This document shows, piece by piece, positions 7,733 to 17,563 of a stretch of 49,835 bases of DNA (position 1 is its first letter; each line of letters starts with the position of its first letter). Source of the DNA: CAIWXH01 sp964555675 (GTDB lineage: Bacteria; Chloroflexota; Chloroflexia; Chloroflexales; Chloroflexaceae); NCBI GenBank assembly GCA_964555675.1, contig CAZKTU010000020.1:1-49835 (forward strand). Reading direction: 5' to 3'. Under the pieces are notes generated by a model that worked only from the letters and a program-made list of their open reading frames with translations, did no database searches and was not told the origin of the DNA. The translations under genes were made by a program, and so were the position numbers.

Positions 7733-9007
7733 TTAGCGACTTGCCGCCGTCGAGGCCAGCTCGAGGGCCCGCACCAGCTGTACGTCGGGGCTCTCGCGCA
7801 GCTCGCCGGCGCCAAGCTCGACGGCCTCGGCGGGCGAGAGCGGCGCAACCTCGTCGGGCAGGGCTACCCGCTCGTCGGGCTCGATGCCCTGGCCGCGGAT
7901 CTGCCGCCCGTCGGGCGTGAGCCACTGCTGCGTCCCCAGCAGCAGCCGGCTCCCGTCACTCAGGCGATAGGGCGTCAGCACCGTCCCCGTCCCGAAGGTC
8001 GTCTCGCCGACTAGGGTCGCCCGCCCTGCCGCCTGTAGGGCGCCCGAGACGATTTCGGCCGAGCTGGCCGAGCCCTCGTTGACCAGCACCACCAGGGGCA
8101 GCTCGAGGGCTACGCCGCCGTCGCGGGCCCCCGTCGTCTCGCGCTGGCCGTCGCGGTCCTCCTCGAGCAGCACGGTCGTGCCCTCGGGCAGGAACTGGCT
8201 GGCCACCTCGATCGCTTGGTCGAGCAGGCCGCCCGGGTTGTTGCGCAGGTCGAGGACGATCGCCTGGGCCCCCTGCTCGCGGGCGTCGCGCAGGGCCGCC
8301 TTCAGCTCGCGGCCGGCGTCGTCGTCGAACGAGGCGAGCCGCACAAGGGCGATGTTGTCGGGCAGCATACGCCAGCTGACGCTCGGCACCACCACCTCGG
8401 CCCTGGTGATTGTCACGTCGACGGGCTCCTCGGCGTCGGGGTGCAGGATGGTCAGGGTCACGTCAGTGCCCTCGGGGCCCTTCACCTTGCTCTGGAGGTC
8501 GCTCACGCTCCACCCGTTGGTCGACACGCCGTCGACCGCAATGATCTTGTCGCCGGCCCGTAGCCCGGCCTTCTCGGCGGGCGAGCCCTCGATCGGCGCG
8601 ACGATCATTGTCTGCCCATCGCGCACGTCGATATAGGCCCCGATGCCCTCGAACGAGCCCCGTAGCTGGGCGTCCCACTCGCGGGCCTCGTCGGCCGTCA
8701 TGAAGCGGGTATGGCCGTTGTCGCCCAGGGTGTCGAGCATGCCGTTGACCGCGCCCGCCGTCATCGAGTCGGTGTCGCTCGCCTCGGGCTCGACATAACG
8801 CTCGCGGGCCAGATCCCAGGCCTCCCAGAATACGGCAAACTCTTTACATACCTCTTCGCTCTCGGGGCAGGCGGCCACAGGGCGGTTGAGCAGCATTCCG
8901 CCAAGAAAGCCGGCGCCGATGCCGCCGACGAGGGTCATGCCAAGCAGCGCAGTAACCGCCCACAGGGGCATCCGCGCGCGAAATATGTCAAAGGGAGAGT
9001 TGTTCAT
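7733..9007 (-). CDS. S41-family (CtpA-like) periplasmic peptidase with atypical active site
   Basis: A 424-residue carboxyl-terminal-processing protease homologue. One membrane helix (about residues 14-40) anchors the protein. A helical region with DTLGDNGHTRFM follows, then a PDZ domain (GIGAYIDVRDG, GLRAGDKIIAVDG) and the S41 catalytic domain (IVLDLRNNPGGLL, NEGSASSAEIVSGAL). The Ser motif SASSAEI is intact. The position that holds the dyad lysine in CtpA/Prc (FGKG) reads FGTG, with Thr340 in place of Lys. The enzyme may use another general base, or be inactive and act as a PDZ adaptor. The start codon lies 8 bases after AAGGTTAG. It appears monocistronic. Confidence 0.9.
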   Translation of the reverse strand: MNNSPFDIFRARMPLWAVTALLGMTLVGGIGAGFLGGMLLNRPVAACPESEEVCKEFAVFWEAWDLARERYVEPEASDTDSMTAGAVNGMLDTLGDNGHTRFMTADEAREWDAQLRGSFEGIGAYIDVRDGQTMIVAPIEGSPAEKAGLRAGDKIIAVDGVSTNGWSVSDLQSKVKGPEGTDVTLTILHPDAEEPVDVTITRAEVVVPSVSWRMLPDNIALVRLASFDDDAGRELKAALRDAREQGAQAIVLDLRNNPGGLLDQAIEVASQFLPEGTTVLLEEDRDGQRETTGARDGGVALELPLVVLVNEGSASSAEIVSGALQAAGRATLVGETTFGTGTVLTPYRLSDGSRLLLGTQQWLTPDGRQIRGQGIEPDERVALPDEVAPLSPAEAVELGAGELRESPDVQLVRALELASTAASR

Positions 9008-9058
9008 CGTCAGGCTAACCTTACGTTCCTGTTTATGCGAATGTTAAACCTGAAAAGT

Positions 9059-9064
9059 AGTATA
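9059..9064 (-). promoter_or_regulatory. -10 element of the S41 peptidase gene
   Basis: The minus strand reads GTGCTATACT, an extended -10 (TGC-TATACT), 51 bases upstream of the peptidase ATG. The -35 region (TATCGC at 17 bases) is poor. Confidence 0.5.
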
Positions 9065-9124
9065 GCACCCGCTTATGTCTGGCGATATTAGAGCCCGGTA
9101 AATCTCGCTCGGCCGAATGGAGGA

Positions 9125-9152
9125 TTGACCGGGACCTTCGCTGTGGTATAGT
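9125..9152 (+). promoter_or_regulatory. Promoter of the ABC-F leader/ABC-F gene
   Basis: TTGACC (9125-9130), 16 bases, then TATAGT (9147-9152) preceded by TGG. Transcription would start near 9159, about 60 nt before the leader ORF and about 138 nt before the ABC-F start codon. Confidence 0.75.
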
Positions 9153-9217
9153 GTCGCTGCCGCGCCCGGGCAAGTGCCCGCTGCCGGCTGTCTATCCTCT
9201 CGAGCAAGGAGCCTGAA

Positions 9218-9256
9218 GTGGAAGTCACCCTCGCCGCTATGGTCGTCCGTTTCTAG
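9218..9256 (+). CDS. Candidate leader peptide MEVTLAAMVVRF upstream of ABC-F
   Basis: A 12-codon frame beginning with GTG at 9218, preceded by AAGGAG (9206-9211) with 6 bases of spacing, and closed by TAG at 9254-9256. It sits between a good promoter and the ABC-F gene, directly before two mutually exclusive hairpins. Several antibiotic-inducible ABC-F and Erm genes are controlled by ribosome stalling on such short leaders. Here the assignment is inferred from arrangement only. The frame could occur by chance, but the matched Shine-Dalgarno sequence and position argue against that. Confidence 0.55.
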   Translation: MEVTLAAMVVRF

Positions 9257-9257
9257 C

Positions 9258-9290
9258 GCGGGGGCGCACTGACGCCTCCGCCCAGGAGGC
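9258..9290 (+). promoter_or_regulatory. Candidate attenuator: two competing hairpins, one hiding the ABC-F ribosome-binding site
   Basis: Segment 1 (GCGGGGGCG, 9258-9266) pairs with segment 2 (CGCCTCCGC, 9273-9281) in 9 bp with one G-U. Segment 2 can instead pair through GCCTCC (9274-9279) with segment 3, GGAGGC (9285-9290), which contains most of the AGGAGG Shine-Dalgarno sequence (9284-9289) of the ABC-F gene. The pairings exclude each other. A ribosome at the leader stop codon would cover segment 1 and favour hiding the ribosome-binding site. An early stall or an untranslated leader would leave 1:2 formed and the site open. Confidence 0.5.
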
Positions 9291-9296
9291 CCTCTT

Positions 9297-10946
<1,650 letters not shown>

Positions 10947-11003
10947 TGGGGCGGCGCCTTGCTTTACCGTCATCCACTCGTTAACTCGGTTACGAACCTT
11001 GTC

Positions 11004-12074
11004 TTAGCTCTTTAGCTGGCGCACTGTCTCGGCGTCGAGCCGCTTCACCAGGGCTACCAACAGCTGGGCGGCCTGCTCGAAGTCGCGCCGGTGCATGATC
11101 GCCGTATGGGTGTGGATGTAGCGCACGGCGACGCCGAGCACCACGGTGGGCACGCCGTTGCCGAAGACGTGCATTCGGCCGCCGTCGGTGCCGCCCGCGG
11201 GCATCTTGTCGAACTGCAGCGGCAGGCCCTCGGCCGCGGCGACGTCGATCACCAGGTTGCGCAGGCCGGTGTGGGCGATCATCGAGCCGTCGTAGAGCAG
11301 TATCACCGGCCCGCCGCCCAGCTTCCCGGCCGCGTCGTCGACGTTCACCCCGGGCATGTCGCCCGCCACGCCCGTGTCCAGGGCGATCCCGATGTCGGGC
11401 TGGATGAGGTGTGTGGTCGTGGTGGCGCCCCGCAGGCCGACCTCTTCCTGCACCGTGCCCACGCCAAAGACCGTGTTCGGGTGTTCCTGGCCCTGCAGGC
11501 GCCGCAGCAGCTCGATCGCCAGGGCACAGCCGAAGCGATTGTCCCAGGCCTTCGCCATGAGCAGGTCGGGGTTGCGCATCTGCCCGAAGGGGCCTACAGG
11601 CACCACGGGGTCGCCCGGCCGCACGCCCCAGCTCTCGGCCTCGGCCTTCGAGGAGGCCCCGATGTCGATGAACATGGTCTTCTTGTCGACCACTTTGTTG
11701 CGTTCGCTCGCCTCGAGGATGTGGGGGGGCTTCGAGCCGATCACCCCGATCACGGGTCCCTCGCGCGTGAAGACCTCGACCCTGTGGGCCATCATCACCT
11801 GGTCCCACCAGCCGCCGAGGGTCTGGAACTTCAGGTAGCCCTCGTCGGTGATGCGGGTGACCATAAAGCCGATCTCGTCGAGGTGGCCGGCGACCATGAT
11901 CTTCGGCCCGCCCGCGGGGCCTTCTTTGCGACCGACCACGCTGCCCAGATTATCGGTCAGAATCTCGCCAAGGGGCTCGAGGTGTCGGCGCATCACGCGG
12001 CGCACGGCCTCTTCCTGTCCGGGGACGCCCGGGGCTTCGGCGAGTTCCTTCAACAGCTGCAGCGTCTCGTCCAT
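11004..12074 (-). CDS. M42-family metallopeptidase (glutamyl/leucyl aminopeptidase type)
   Basis: A 356-residue cytoplasmic aminopeptidase with two metal ions. The metal-binding and catalytic signatures are in order: VAGHLDEIGFM (His and catalytic Asp), MAKAWDNRFG (bridging Asp), VGTVQEEVGLRGA (catalytic and ligand Glu), ALDTG (Asp) and THTAIMHRRDF (His). The TET-like dimerisation PDZ domain lies between residues ~60 and ~160. These enzymes trim N-terminal residues from peptides, usually as dodecamers. The ATG at 12074 is preceded by AAGGAGCGAGCA; an upstream in-frame ATG at 12104 lacks such a site. It lies 81 bp downstream of the CCA-enzyme gene on the same strand. Confidence 0.93.
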   Translation of the reverse strand: MDETLQLLKELAEAPGVPGQEEAVRRVMRRHLEPLGEILTDNLGSVVGRKEGPAGGPKIMVAGHLDEIGFMVTRITDEGYLKFQTLGGWWDQVMMAHRVEVFTREGPVIGVIGSKPPHILEASERNKVVDKKTMFIDIGASSKAEAESWGVRPGDPVVPVGPFGQMRNPDLLMAKAWDNRFGCALAIELLRRLQGQEHPNTVFGVGTVQEEVGLRGATTTTHLIQPDIGIALDTGVAGDMPGVNVDDAAGKLGGGPVILLYDGSMIAHTGLRNLVIDVAAAEGLPLQFDKMPAGGTDGGRMHVFGNGVPTVVLGVAVRYIHTHTAIMHRRDFEQAAQLLVALVKRLDAETVRQLKS

Positions 12075-12155
12075 TGCTCGCTCCTTAACATGATCGTGGG
12101 GCACGCCAGTTTGTGCCGCGGGGCGCCGGATCGGTTCAGTGGGCGCGCAGTTTGC

Positions 12156-13406
12156 CTAGGGCTCGCCGTCCATCCGGGCGCGCACCCAGGCCTCGGCCTC
12201 GGGGCGCGAGCCGACCGCGCCGTCCAGGGCGGCCGCGCGCAGCTCGTCTAGTAAGCGGCCCATGCCCGGCCCGGGCGCAACCCCCAGGCGTCGCAGGTCG
12301 TTGCCGTCGAGGGGCGCACGGGCCTGGCGTAGCGTCTTCAGGTAGAGCGCCGTCACGCCCGCCACCGTTGGTTCCGCGTAGTGTAGCACACCGATTGCCA
12401 CGCTGCTGTACGGTCGCAGCAGGGCGTCGATCACGCTGTTAGGCGCGTGCTCCCCCAGGCGCGGGGCCAGGGCGCGCAGGGGCGCGATCTGGCGCAGCAG
12501 CGTCGCCGCCTCGCTCGGCAGCGGGTAGCGCGCCGCCAGAGCCTCCAGCTCAGCCTCGTCGAGGTCGTAGAGCAGCAGGCCGGCCCAGAGCAGCGGCTCG
12601 CCGCCGCCGGCAGCCAGCCGATCGCTGCGCGCCGTCAGGGCCGGGCTCGCCTTCAGCCCCGCCACGATCTGCGGTGCGGCGCCCCACGCCTCGGCGACGT
12701 GCAAGACCGCATCGGGTCGCGGCTCCTCCAGGGTCAGGCAGAGCTCCGCCAGGACCCGCTCGGGGGTCAGCAGGCCCAGGTAGCCCCGGCCGACGGCCGC
12801 GGCGATCTGCTCGGCCGTAGCCGGCTCGGGGGTCAGCCCCAGGCGCGCCGCAAGCCTGGCGCCCCGCAGCAGGCGCGTTGGGTCATCGTGCAGGCTCGCC
12901 TCGTGCAGCAGCCGCAGCCTGCGGGCGGCGAGATCATCCTGGCCCCCATAGAGGTCGAGCAGCCGACCGGCGCGTAGGGCGCCTTCAGCCAGCCCCAGTT
13001 CGAGAGCCATGGCGTTGATGCTGAAGTCGCGCCGGATCAGATCGGCCTCGATCGGCGCCGGCGTTACCTCGGGCAGGGCCGCTGGGCGTGCGTAGCGTTC
13101 GACCCGCGTGCGCGCCAGGTCGATCACCAGGGGCCCGCGCCCGGCTCCGCCCGGAGCCTCGATGGTCGCCGTCCCGAAAGGCGCGTGGGCCGCCACGACA
13201 CGGCCGCCAGTCGCCGCCGCAAGCCCGCTCGCCAGGGCGCCCACTTCGCCCTCGACCGCCAGGTCCACGTCGCGACTCAGGGGTCGCCCGAGCAGCAGGT
13301 CGCGCACCACGCCGCCCACAAGCCAGAGGCGTGCGCCATGGGCCTCTGCCTGGGCTGCCGCCGCCGTCAGTACGGCCCGCAGTTCGTCTGGTATCTGCTC
13401 GAGCAT
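12156..13406 (-). CDS. CCA-adding enzyme / poly(A) polymerase family nucleotidyltransferase
   Basis: A 416-residue class II nucleotidyltransferase. The head has LWLVGGVVRDLLLGR and the metal-binding DVDLAVEG. The neck begins RRDFSINAMALEL, with a flexible-loop region before it and the DDPTRLLRGARLAARLG helix after it. The helical tail is Ala/Leu-rich and has no obvious HD domain. It adds or repairs the CCA end of tRNAs, although the three tRNAs visible here encode CCA, so repair or 3'-tailing of other RNAs is possible. I chose ATG 13406, which follows GGGAGAGCG. The longer frame to 13457 runs into the tRNA-Val promoter. It diverges from tRNA-Val. Confidence 0.9.
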   Translation of the reverse strand: MLEQIPDELRAVLTAAAAQAEAHGARLWLVGGVVRDLLLGRPLSRDVDLAVEGEVGALASGLAAATGGRVVAAHAPFGTATIEAPGGAGRGPLVIDLARTRVERYARPAALPEVTPAPIEADLIRRDFSINAMALELGLAEGALRAGRLLDLYGGQDDLAARRLRLLHEASLHDDPTRLLRGARLAARLGLTPEPATAEQIAAAVGRGYLGLLTPERVLAELCLTLEEPRPDAVLHVAEAWGAAPQIVAGLKASPALTARSDRLAAGGGEPLLWAGLLLYDLDEAELEALAARYPLPSEAATLLRQIAPLRALAPRLGEHAPNSVIDALLRPYSSVAIGVLHYAEPTVAGVTALYLKTLRQARAPLDGNDLRRLGVAPGPGMGRLLDELRAAALDGAVGSRPEAEAWVRARMDGEP

Positions 13407-13428
13407 CGCTCTCCCGGCATGCCTTGGC

Positions 13429-13457
13429 TTGACAGGGTTCCTGTTCAATGGTAGCAT
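13429..13457 (+). promoter_or_regulatory. Promoter of tRNA-Val
   Basis: TTGACA (13429-13434), 17 bases, TAGCAT (13452-13457), with TGG before the -10. The start would be about 5-7 bases before the mature tRNA. Confidence 0.85.
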
Positions 13458-13468
13458 AACCGCCGTGC

Positions 13469-13545
13469 GGGCGATTAGCTCAGTTGGTTAGAGCGCCACG
13501 TTGACATCGTGGAGGTCAGTGGTTCGAATCCACTATCGCCCACCA
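13469..13545 (+). tRNA. tRNA-Val (GAC)
   Basis: Acceptor stem GGGCGAT/ATCGCCC, D-arm GCTCAGTTGGTTAGAGC, anticodon stem CCACG/CGTGG with loop TTGACAT (anticodon GAC), T-arm AGTGG/CCACT around TTCGAAT, discriminator A and encoded CCA (13543-13545). Confidence 0.96.
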
Positions 13546-13592
13546 TCCGTTTTTCGACACAGCCGCGACCCGGCTCTTTCCCTGGGCATTAT

Positions 13593-14534
13593 TTGAACAA
13601 GCGCGCAAACATTTTACTCGCGCTGATCGCCGCCCTTGTTGGCGGTGTTTTGTTGTTTTCGCCGCCCTTGCGGGCAGCCGACCCCATCCCGCTTCCCTGC
13701 CCCAACGGCCAGACGGTCTTCCTCGAGGGCCAGTCCGCACCCCGCGAGGCGCTGCTCGTCTTCTTGCGCGGGCGGGCCGTGGGCGGTGGTCTCTCGGGGG
13801 CCGATGGGCGTTTCCGGCTGCCCTTGCGCGCCCAAGAGCGAGCGGGCGTCTATCCGGTCGAGGTGCGCCTGCGCTCGAGTCGCGCGCTCGTCGCGAACTT
13901 CACCTGCTTCGTCGACGTCAGCCTCGAAGGGGGCCTGACCCCGACGGCCACCCTCGGCGCACCATCGGCCGCCCCCCCCGTCGGGCGCGTGACGCCGACT
14001 GCGCCCACGGCCAGGGTCGCCCCAACTACAGGCGCAGCTACGCCCACCGCCACCGTCACGGCCACGGTCGCTAGTGGCGGCGGCGGCTCGAACCCGGTGG
14101 CCACCAATACCAGCGTCGCCACCGTCACGGCGACCACTTCGGTCACCACGACGGCCACCGTCACTACGACCACCACGACAGTCCCGGCCAATAGCGTCGA
14201 GATCAACGATATCGTGCTGAGGGACCCCGCTTTCCCCAACGAGAGCGAAGAGTACGTCCAGATCCGCAACGCGGGCGAGACCCCGGTCAACCTCGCCGGC
14301 TGGCGTTTGCTCAACGCTACTCGCCCGGGCCAAGTCCAGGCGTACACCTTCCCGAGCTTCAACCTGGGCGTCGACGTCACCGTGGCCGTCTTCTCGGCGG
14401 TCGGCGACGACGAGCTCGATGTGGGCGACTTCTACTGGGATCAGACGGTCACGATCTGGCAGGTCGGCGACCGGGCAGAGCTGCGCGATCCCCAGAATAA
14501 TCTGGTCGCCACCCTGATTGTGCCCAACCAGTAG
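13593..14534 (+). CDS. Secreted protein with Thr-rich linker and lamin-tail-like domain
   Basis: A 313-residue exported protein. A signal peptide (NKRANILLALIAALVGGVLLFSPPLRAAD) starts at a TTG codon 48 bases after tRNA-Val; no good ribosome-binding site is visible and no ATG fits, so the start is uncertain. Residues ~30-110 form a beta-rich domain with two Cys (PLPCPNGQ and NFTCF). Residues ~110-210 are a Thr/Ala/Pro-rich linker. The C-terminal ~105 residues look like a lamin-tail (LTD) domain: VEINDIVLRDP, EEYVQIRNAGETPVNLAGWRL, VGDRAELRDP. LTD domains are Ig-like folds common on bacterial surface proteins and nucleases; no enzyme domain accompanies it here. Function unknown. Confidence 0.75.
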   Translation: MNKRANILLALIAALVGGVLLFSPPLRAADPIPLPCPNGQTVFLEGQSAPREALLVFLRGRAVGGGLSGADGRFRLPLRAQERAGVYPVEVRLRSSRALVANFTCFVDVSLEGGLTPTATLGAPSAAPPVGRVTPTAPTARVAPTTGAATPTATVTATVASGGGGSNPVATNTSVATVTATTSVTTTATVTTTTTTVPANSVEINDIVLRDPAFPNESEEYVQIRNAGETPVNLAGWRLLNATRPGQVQAYTFPSFNLGVDVTVAVFSAVGDDELDVGDFYWDQTVTIWQVGDRAELRDPQNNLVATLIVPNQ

Positions 14535-14594
14535 CCTCGCCCCGGCCTGTGGTATCATGGCGGCCAGTGTGGCCATCCCTGTCACGGAGGCACT

Positions 14595-15548
14595 GTGCGC
14601 GTCCTGATCACCGGCCTCACCGGCCCTGTCGGGAGCTTCCTCGCCGACCATCTGCTGACCATCCCCGGCCTCGAGCTCCACGCCTTCAAGCGCTGGCGCA
14701 GCGATCCGCGCCCGATCGCCCACCTGCGCGGCCGCGTCACCCTCCACGAGGGCGATATCGAGGACCCCTTCGCGGTCGACCGGGCGGTGGCCGCCGCCCG
14801 CCCCGATCGAATCTTCCACCTCGCCGCCCAGAGCTACCCCAGCGCCTCGTGGGAGGCGCCGATCCATACGATGCGCACCAACGTCGAGGGCACCCTCAAC
14901 CTGCTCGAGGCAGTGCGCCGCCACGTTCCCCAGGCCCGCGTCCATATCGCCGGCACCAGCGCCGAGTACGGCATGGTGCGCCCCGACGAGGTCCCGATCG
15001 GCGAGGGCCACCCGCTGCGCCCCGCCAGCCCCTACGGCGTCAGCAAGGTCGCCGCCGAGCTCAGCGGCCTCCAGTATCACGACAACTTTGGCCTCCACGT
15101 CGTGGTCACCCGCTCGTTCAACCACGTCGGCCCGCGCCAGGGCGACCGCTGCTCTATTCAGACGTTCTGCCAGCAGGCTGCCGCAATCGAGGCTGGCCGC
15201 CAGGAGCCTGTGCTCTTCGTCGGCAACCTCGAGCCCCGCCGCGACTTCACCCACACCCGCGATGTCGCCAGGGCCCTCTGGTTGCTGATCGAGCGCGGCC
15301 AGCCCGGCGAGGTCTATAACCTCTGCTCGGGGACGGCGACCCGCATCGGAGATATTGTCGACATGGTGGTGGCCCAGGCCCGCGTGCCGATCGAGGTGCG
15401 CGTCGACCCCGCTCGGCTCCGCCCCAGCGACGAGCCGATCCTCATGGGCGACAACGCGAAGCTGCGGGCCGCGACGGGCTGGGAGCCGACGATCGGCGTC
15501 GAGGCTATCGTCGCGGAGCTGCTGGAGTACTGGCGGGGGCAGTCGTAA
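14595..15548 (+). CDS. GDP-sugar 4,6-dehydratase/reductase-type NAD(P)-dependent epimerase
   Basis: A 317-residue extended short-chain dehydrogenase. It has the nucleotide-binding ITGLTGPVGSFL, the HLAAQSYPSASW segment, the catalytic TSAEYG Ser and the PYGVSKVAAE Tyr-x-x-x-Lys pair. TRSFNHVGPRQGD and RRDFTHTRDVARA are typical of GDP-mannose 4,6-dehydratases and GDP-4-keto-6-deoxy-mannose reductases. It would supply a deoxyhexose nucleotide sugar for surface glycans, consistent with glycosyltransferases elsewhere in the window. The start is GTG, 4 bases after GGAGG. The stop codon is 1 base before the rsmI start, so the two are translationally coupled. An extended -10 (TGG-TATCAT, 14551-14556) lies 38 bases upstream. 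Confidence 0.88.
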   Translation: MRVLITGLTGPVGSFLADHLLTIPGLELHAFKRWRSDPRPIAHLRGRVTLHEGDIEDPFAVDRAVAAARPDRIFHLAAQSYPSASWEAPIHTMRTNVEGTLNLLEAVRRHVPQARVHIAGTSAEYGMVRPDEVPIGEGHPLRPASPYGVSKVAAELSGLQYHDNFGLHVVVTRSFNHVGPRQGDRCSIQTFCQQAAAIEAGRQEPVLFVGNLEPRRDFTHTRDVARALWLLIERGQPGEVYNLCSGTATRIGDIVDMVVAQARVPIEVRVDPARLRPSDEPILMGDNAKLRAATGWEPTIGVEAIVAELLEYWRGQS

Positions 15549-15549
15549 G

Positions 15550-16428
15550 GTGGGAACCCTCTTCCTCGTCGCGACCCCGATCGGCAACCTCGAGGATATT
15601 ACGCTGCGCGCGATCCGCGTGCTGCGCGAGGCGCGCCTGATCGCCGCCGAGGATACGCGCCACACCCGCACCCTGCTCGACCATTACCAGATCACCACCC
15701 CGAGCATCTCGTACCACGAGCATAACAAGCTGGCCCGCCTCGGCGACATCCTGAGCGCCCTGGCCGAGGGCGATGTGGCCCTGGTCTCAGACGCGGGGAC
15801 CCCGGCCCTCTCCGACCCCGGCTTCGAGCTCGTGAGCGCCTGTATCGCCGCCGGCTTTGCGGTCTCGCCCGTGCCCGGCCCCAACGCCCCCGTGTCGGCC
15901 CTCGTGGCCTCCGGGCTGTCCACCGAGCGCTTCGCCTATGTCGGCTTCCTACCCCGTCGCAGCGCCGAGCGGCGCGCGCTGATGGCCGACATGGACGACC
16001 TGGCCCTGACCCTGATCTGCTTCGAGGCGCCCCATCGGCTGCTCGACGCCCTCAGCGATCTGCTCGCCGTCCTGGGCGACCGGCGCATCGTGGCGGCCAA
16101 CGACCTCACCAAGCGCTTCGAGGAGCTGCGGCGCGGCACGATCTCTGAGCTGATCGCCCACTTCAGCCTGCAGCGCCCGCGCGGCGAGTATACGCTCGTG
16201 ATCGAGGGCCGCCTCGGCGGAGGCGAGCGCAAACGTGACCGCAACCGTATCCAGGTGCCGCTCGCGGCGTTCGAGCCCCCCAGCGAGGCCGAGATCGCCC
16301 GCCGACTGCGCCTGCTGCGCGGCCAGGGCCACAACGGAAGCGCCGCCGCCCGCGCCGTCGCCCGCGAGCTTGGCCTGCAGAAGAGTGTCGTCTACAACGT
16401 CTGGCTCAGTCTCGGCGACGAAGAATAG
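15550..16428 (+). CDS. rsmI: 16S rRNA (cytidine-1402-2'-O)-methyltransferase
   Basis: A 292-residue tetrapyrrole-methylase-fold enzyme that 2'-O-methylates C1402 in the decoding centre of 16S rRNA. The N-terminus VGTLFLVATPIGNLEDITLRA, the AAEDTRHTRTLLDHY segment, ALVSDAGTPALSDPG and CFEAPHRLLDAL are diagnostic. A variant PGPNAPVSALVASGL replaces the more usual GPSA form. The C-terminal helical domain ends SVVYNVWLSLGD. The start is GTG at 15550, one base after the upstream stop codon; longer frames overlap the epimerase. An epimerase-rsmI pair is an unusual neighbourhood. The gene is convergent with the next one. Confidence 0.93.
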   Translation: MGTLFLVATPIGNLEDITLRAIRVLREARLIAAEDTRHTRTLLDHYQITTPSISYHEHNKLARLGDILSALAEGDVALVSDAGTPALSDPGFELVSACIAAGFAVSPVPGPNAPVSALVASGLSTERFAYVGFLPRRSAERRALMADMDDLALTLICFEAPHRLLDALSDLLAVLGDRRIVAANDLTKRFEELRRGTISELIAHFSLQRPRGEYTLVIEGRLGGGERKRDRNRIQVPLAAFEPPSEAEIARRLRLLRGQGHNGSAAARAVARELGLQKSVVYNVWLSLGDEE

Positions 16429-16452
16429 GGGCGCAGCACCTGGCTACGCCCC
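16428..16452. terminator. Weak hairpin between convergent genes
   Basis: GGGGCG (16428-16433) pairs with CGCCCC (16447-16452), and an inner AGC/GCT pairs across a mismatch. There is no T-tract. It lies in the 48-bp space between the rsmI and DHDPS-family stop codons. Confidence 0.35.
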
Positions 16453-16476
16453 CCTGCTCGGCCTGCGCGCAAGCCG

Positions 16477-17364
16477 TTAGCCCATCAGTTTCTCGTACTC
16501 GGTGCGCAGCTTGGTCGCCTCGTCGTTCGAGAGCGAGGTCAGGGGCAGACGCACCTGGGTCTCGGGCAGGTTGCTCGTCCAGGCCAGGGCCGCCTTGAGG
16601 GCGGGCGGCGTGTTGGCGGGGTCGACGAGATTGCGCAGGGCTGTGAGGCGAGTCTGGGCCGCCGCTACGTCGCCGCCCTCGTGGTGGGCATCGTAGACGG
16701 CGCGCGGCACCCGCGGGAAGGCGCTCGAGAGGGCGGTGATCGCGCCGGCTGCGCCCCCGGCCAGGGCCGAGGCGATCAGCTTGTCGCTGCCCGTGAAGAT
16801 CTTGAGCCGCGGGTAGCGGTCGATCAACATCTTCGAGTTATCCCAGTTTCCGCTGCTGTCCTTCACGCCGAAGAGCTGCCCGCTGTGGCTCTCGAGCAGC
16901 CCGTCGATGATCCCGGGCGTGATCGGCACGCCGGTGACCTGCGGGATGTTATAGAGCATCACTTTGGCATCGCCGGGGAGCGCGTCGCACAGCGCCCGGT
17001 AGTAGCTGAGGATGCCTGACTCGCTCGGGCCCTTGATGTAAAAGGGCGGCATCACCAGCACGGCGTCCACGCCGCGGTCGAGGGCATAGTTACTCAGGGC
17101 GATGGTCTCGGTCAGGGCCGCGCAGCCTGTGCCGGCGATCACCGCCAGGCCGCCCTTGCTGGCCACCACAATATCGAGGACGCGCTCTCGCTCGGCCATG
17201 CTCATCGACGGGCCCTCGCCGGTCGTGCCGAGAGTCAGCACACCGTGGAGCCCGCCCTGCTCAAGGAAGCGCAGATAATCTGGCAGCCACTCGTAGTCTA
17301 CAGGACCGACATCACTCGTGAACGGCGTCAGCATCGCGCTGATGATGCCTCGGATCTCCGCCAT
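16477..17364 (-). CDS. Dihydrodipicolinate synthase family aldolase/lyase
   Basis: A 295-residue TIM-barrel enzyme of the DHDPS/N-acetylneuraminate lyase family, which forms a Schiff base with pyruvate or another 2-oxo acid. GTTGEGPSMS holds the carboxylate-binding TTGE, MLYNIPQ holds the catalytic Tyr, and the Schiff-base lysine is Lys168 in GVKDSSG. GIDVVLVMPPFYIKGP-like substrate loops differ from classical DapA, so a sugar-acid or hydroxyproline-type substrate is as likely as lysine synthesis. The ATG follows GAGGAGCGAGCA, the same 5' context as the M42 gene. A possible extended -10 (TGG-TAGAGT) lies about 40 bases upstream. Confidence 0.85.
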   Translation of the reverse strand: MAEIRGIISAMLTPFTSDVGPVDYEWLPDYLRFLEQGGLHGVLTLGTTGEGPSMSMAERERVLDIVVASKGGLAVIAGTGCAALTETIALSNYALDRGVDAVLVMPPFYIKGPSESGILSYYRALCDALPGDAKVMLYNIPQVTGVPITPGIIDGLLESHSGQLFGVKDSSGNWDNSKMLIDRYPRLKIFTGSDKLIASALAGGAAGAITALSSAFPRVPRAVYDAHHEGGDVAAAQTRLTALRNLVDPANTPPALKAALAWTSNLPETQVRLPLTSLSNDEATKLRTEYEKLMG

Positions 17365-17563
17365 TGCTCGCTCCTCACTGTCGTCCAGGGGCCTAGGTGC
17401 CTGACTCTACCACACTTCCCAGGCCTCGATAAGACGATTCGATGACGAAAACGTCACGCCTTCCCCACCGATTGCACAAACAGCCGAGCGGTTTGGCCAT
17501 GGGAGGGCCGAGCCATGCTCGAAACCCCGCCCCGCAAACCCAACCGGGCAGAATGGAATTGCA

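Noticed and set aside
13614..15671. 685-residue minus-strand open frame
   Set aside because: It is antisense to the lamin-tail, epimerase and rsmI genes, has Val/Gly/Asp-rich shadow composition and no domain, while the plus-strand genes have clear family motifs.
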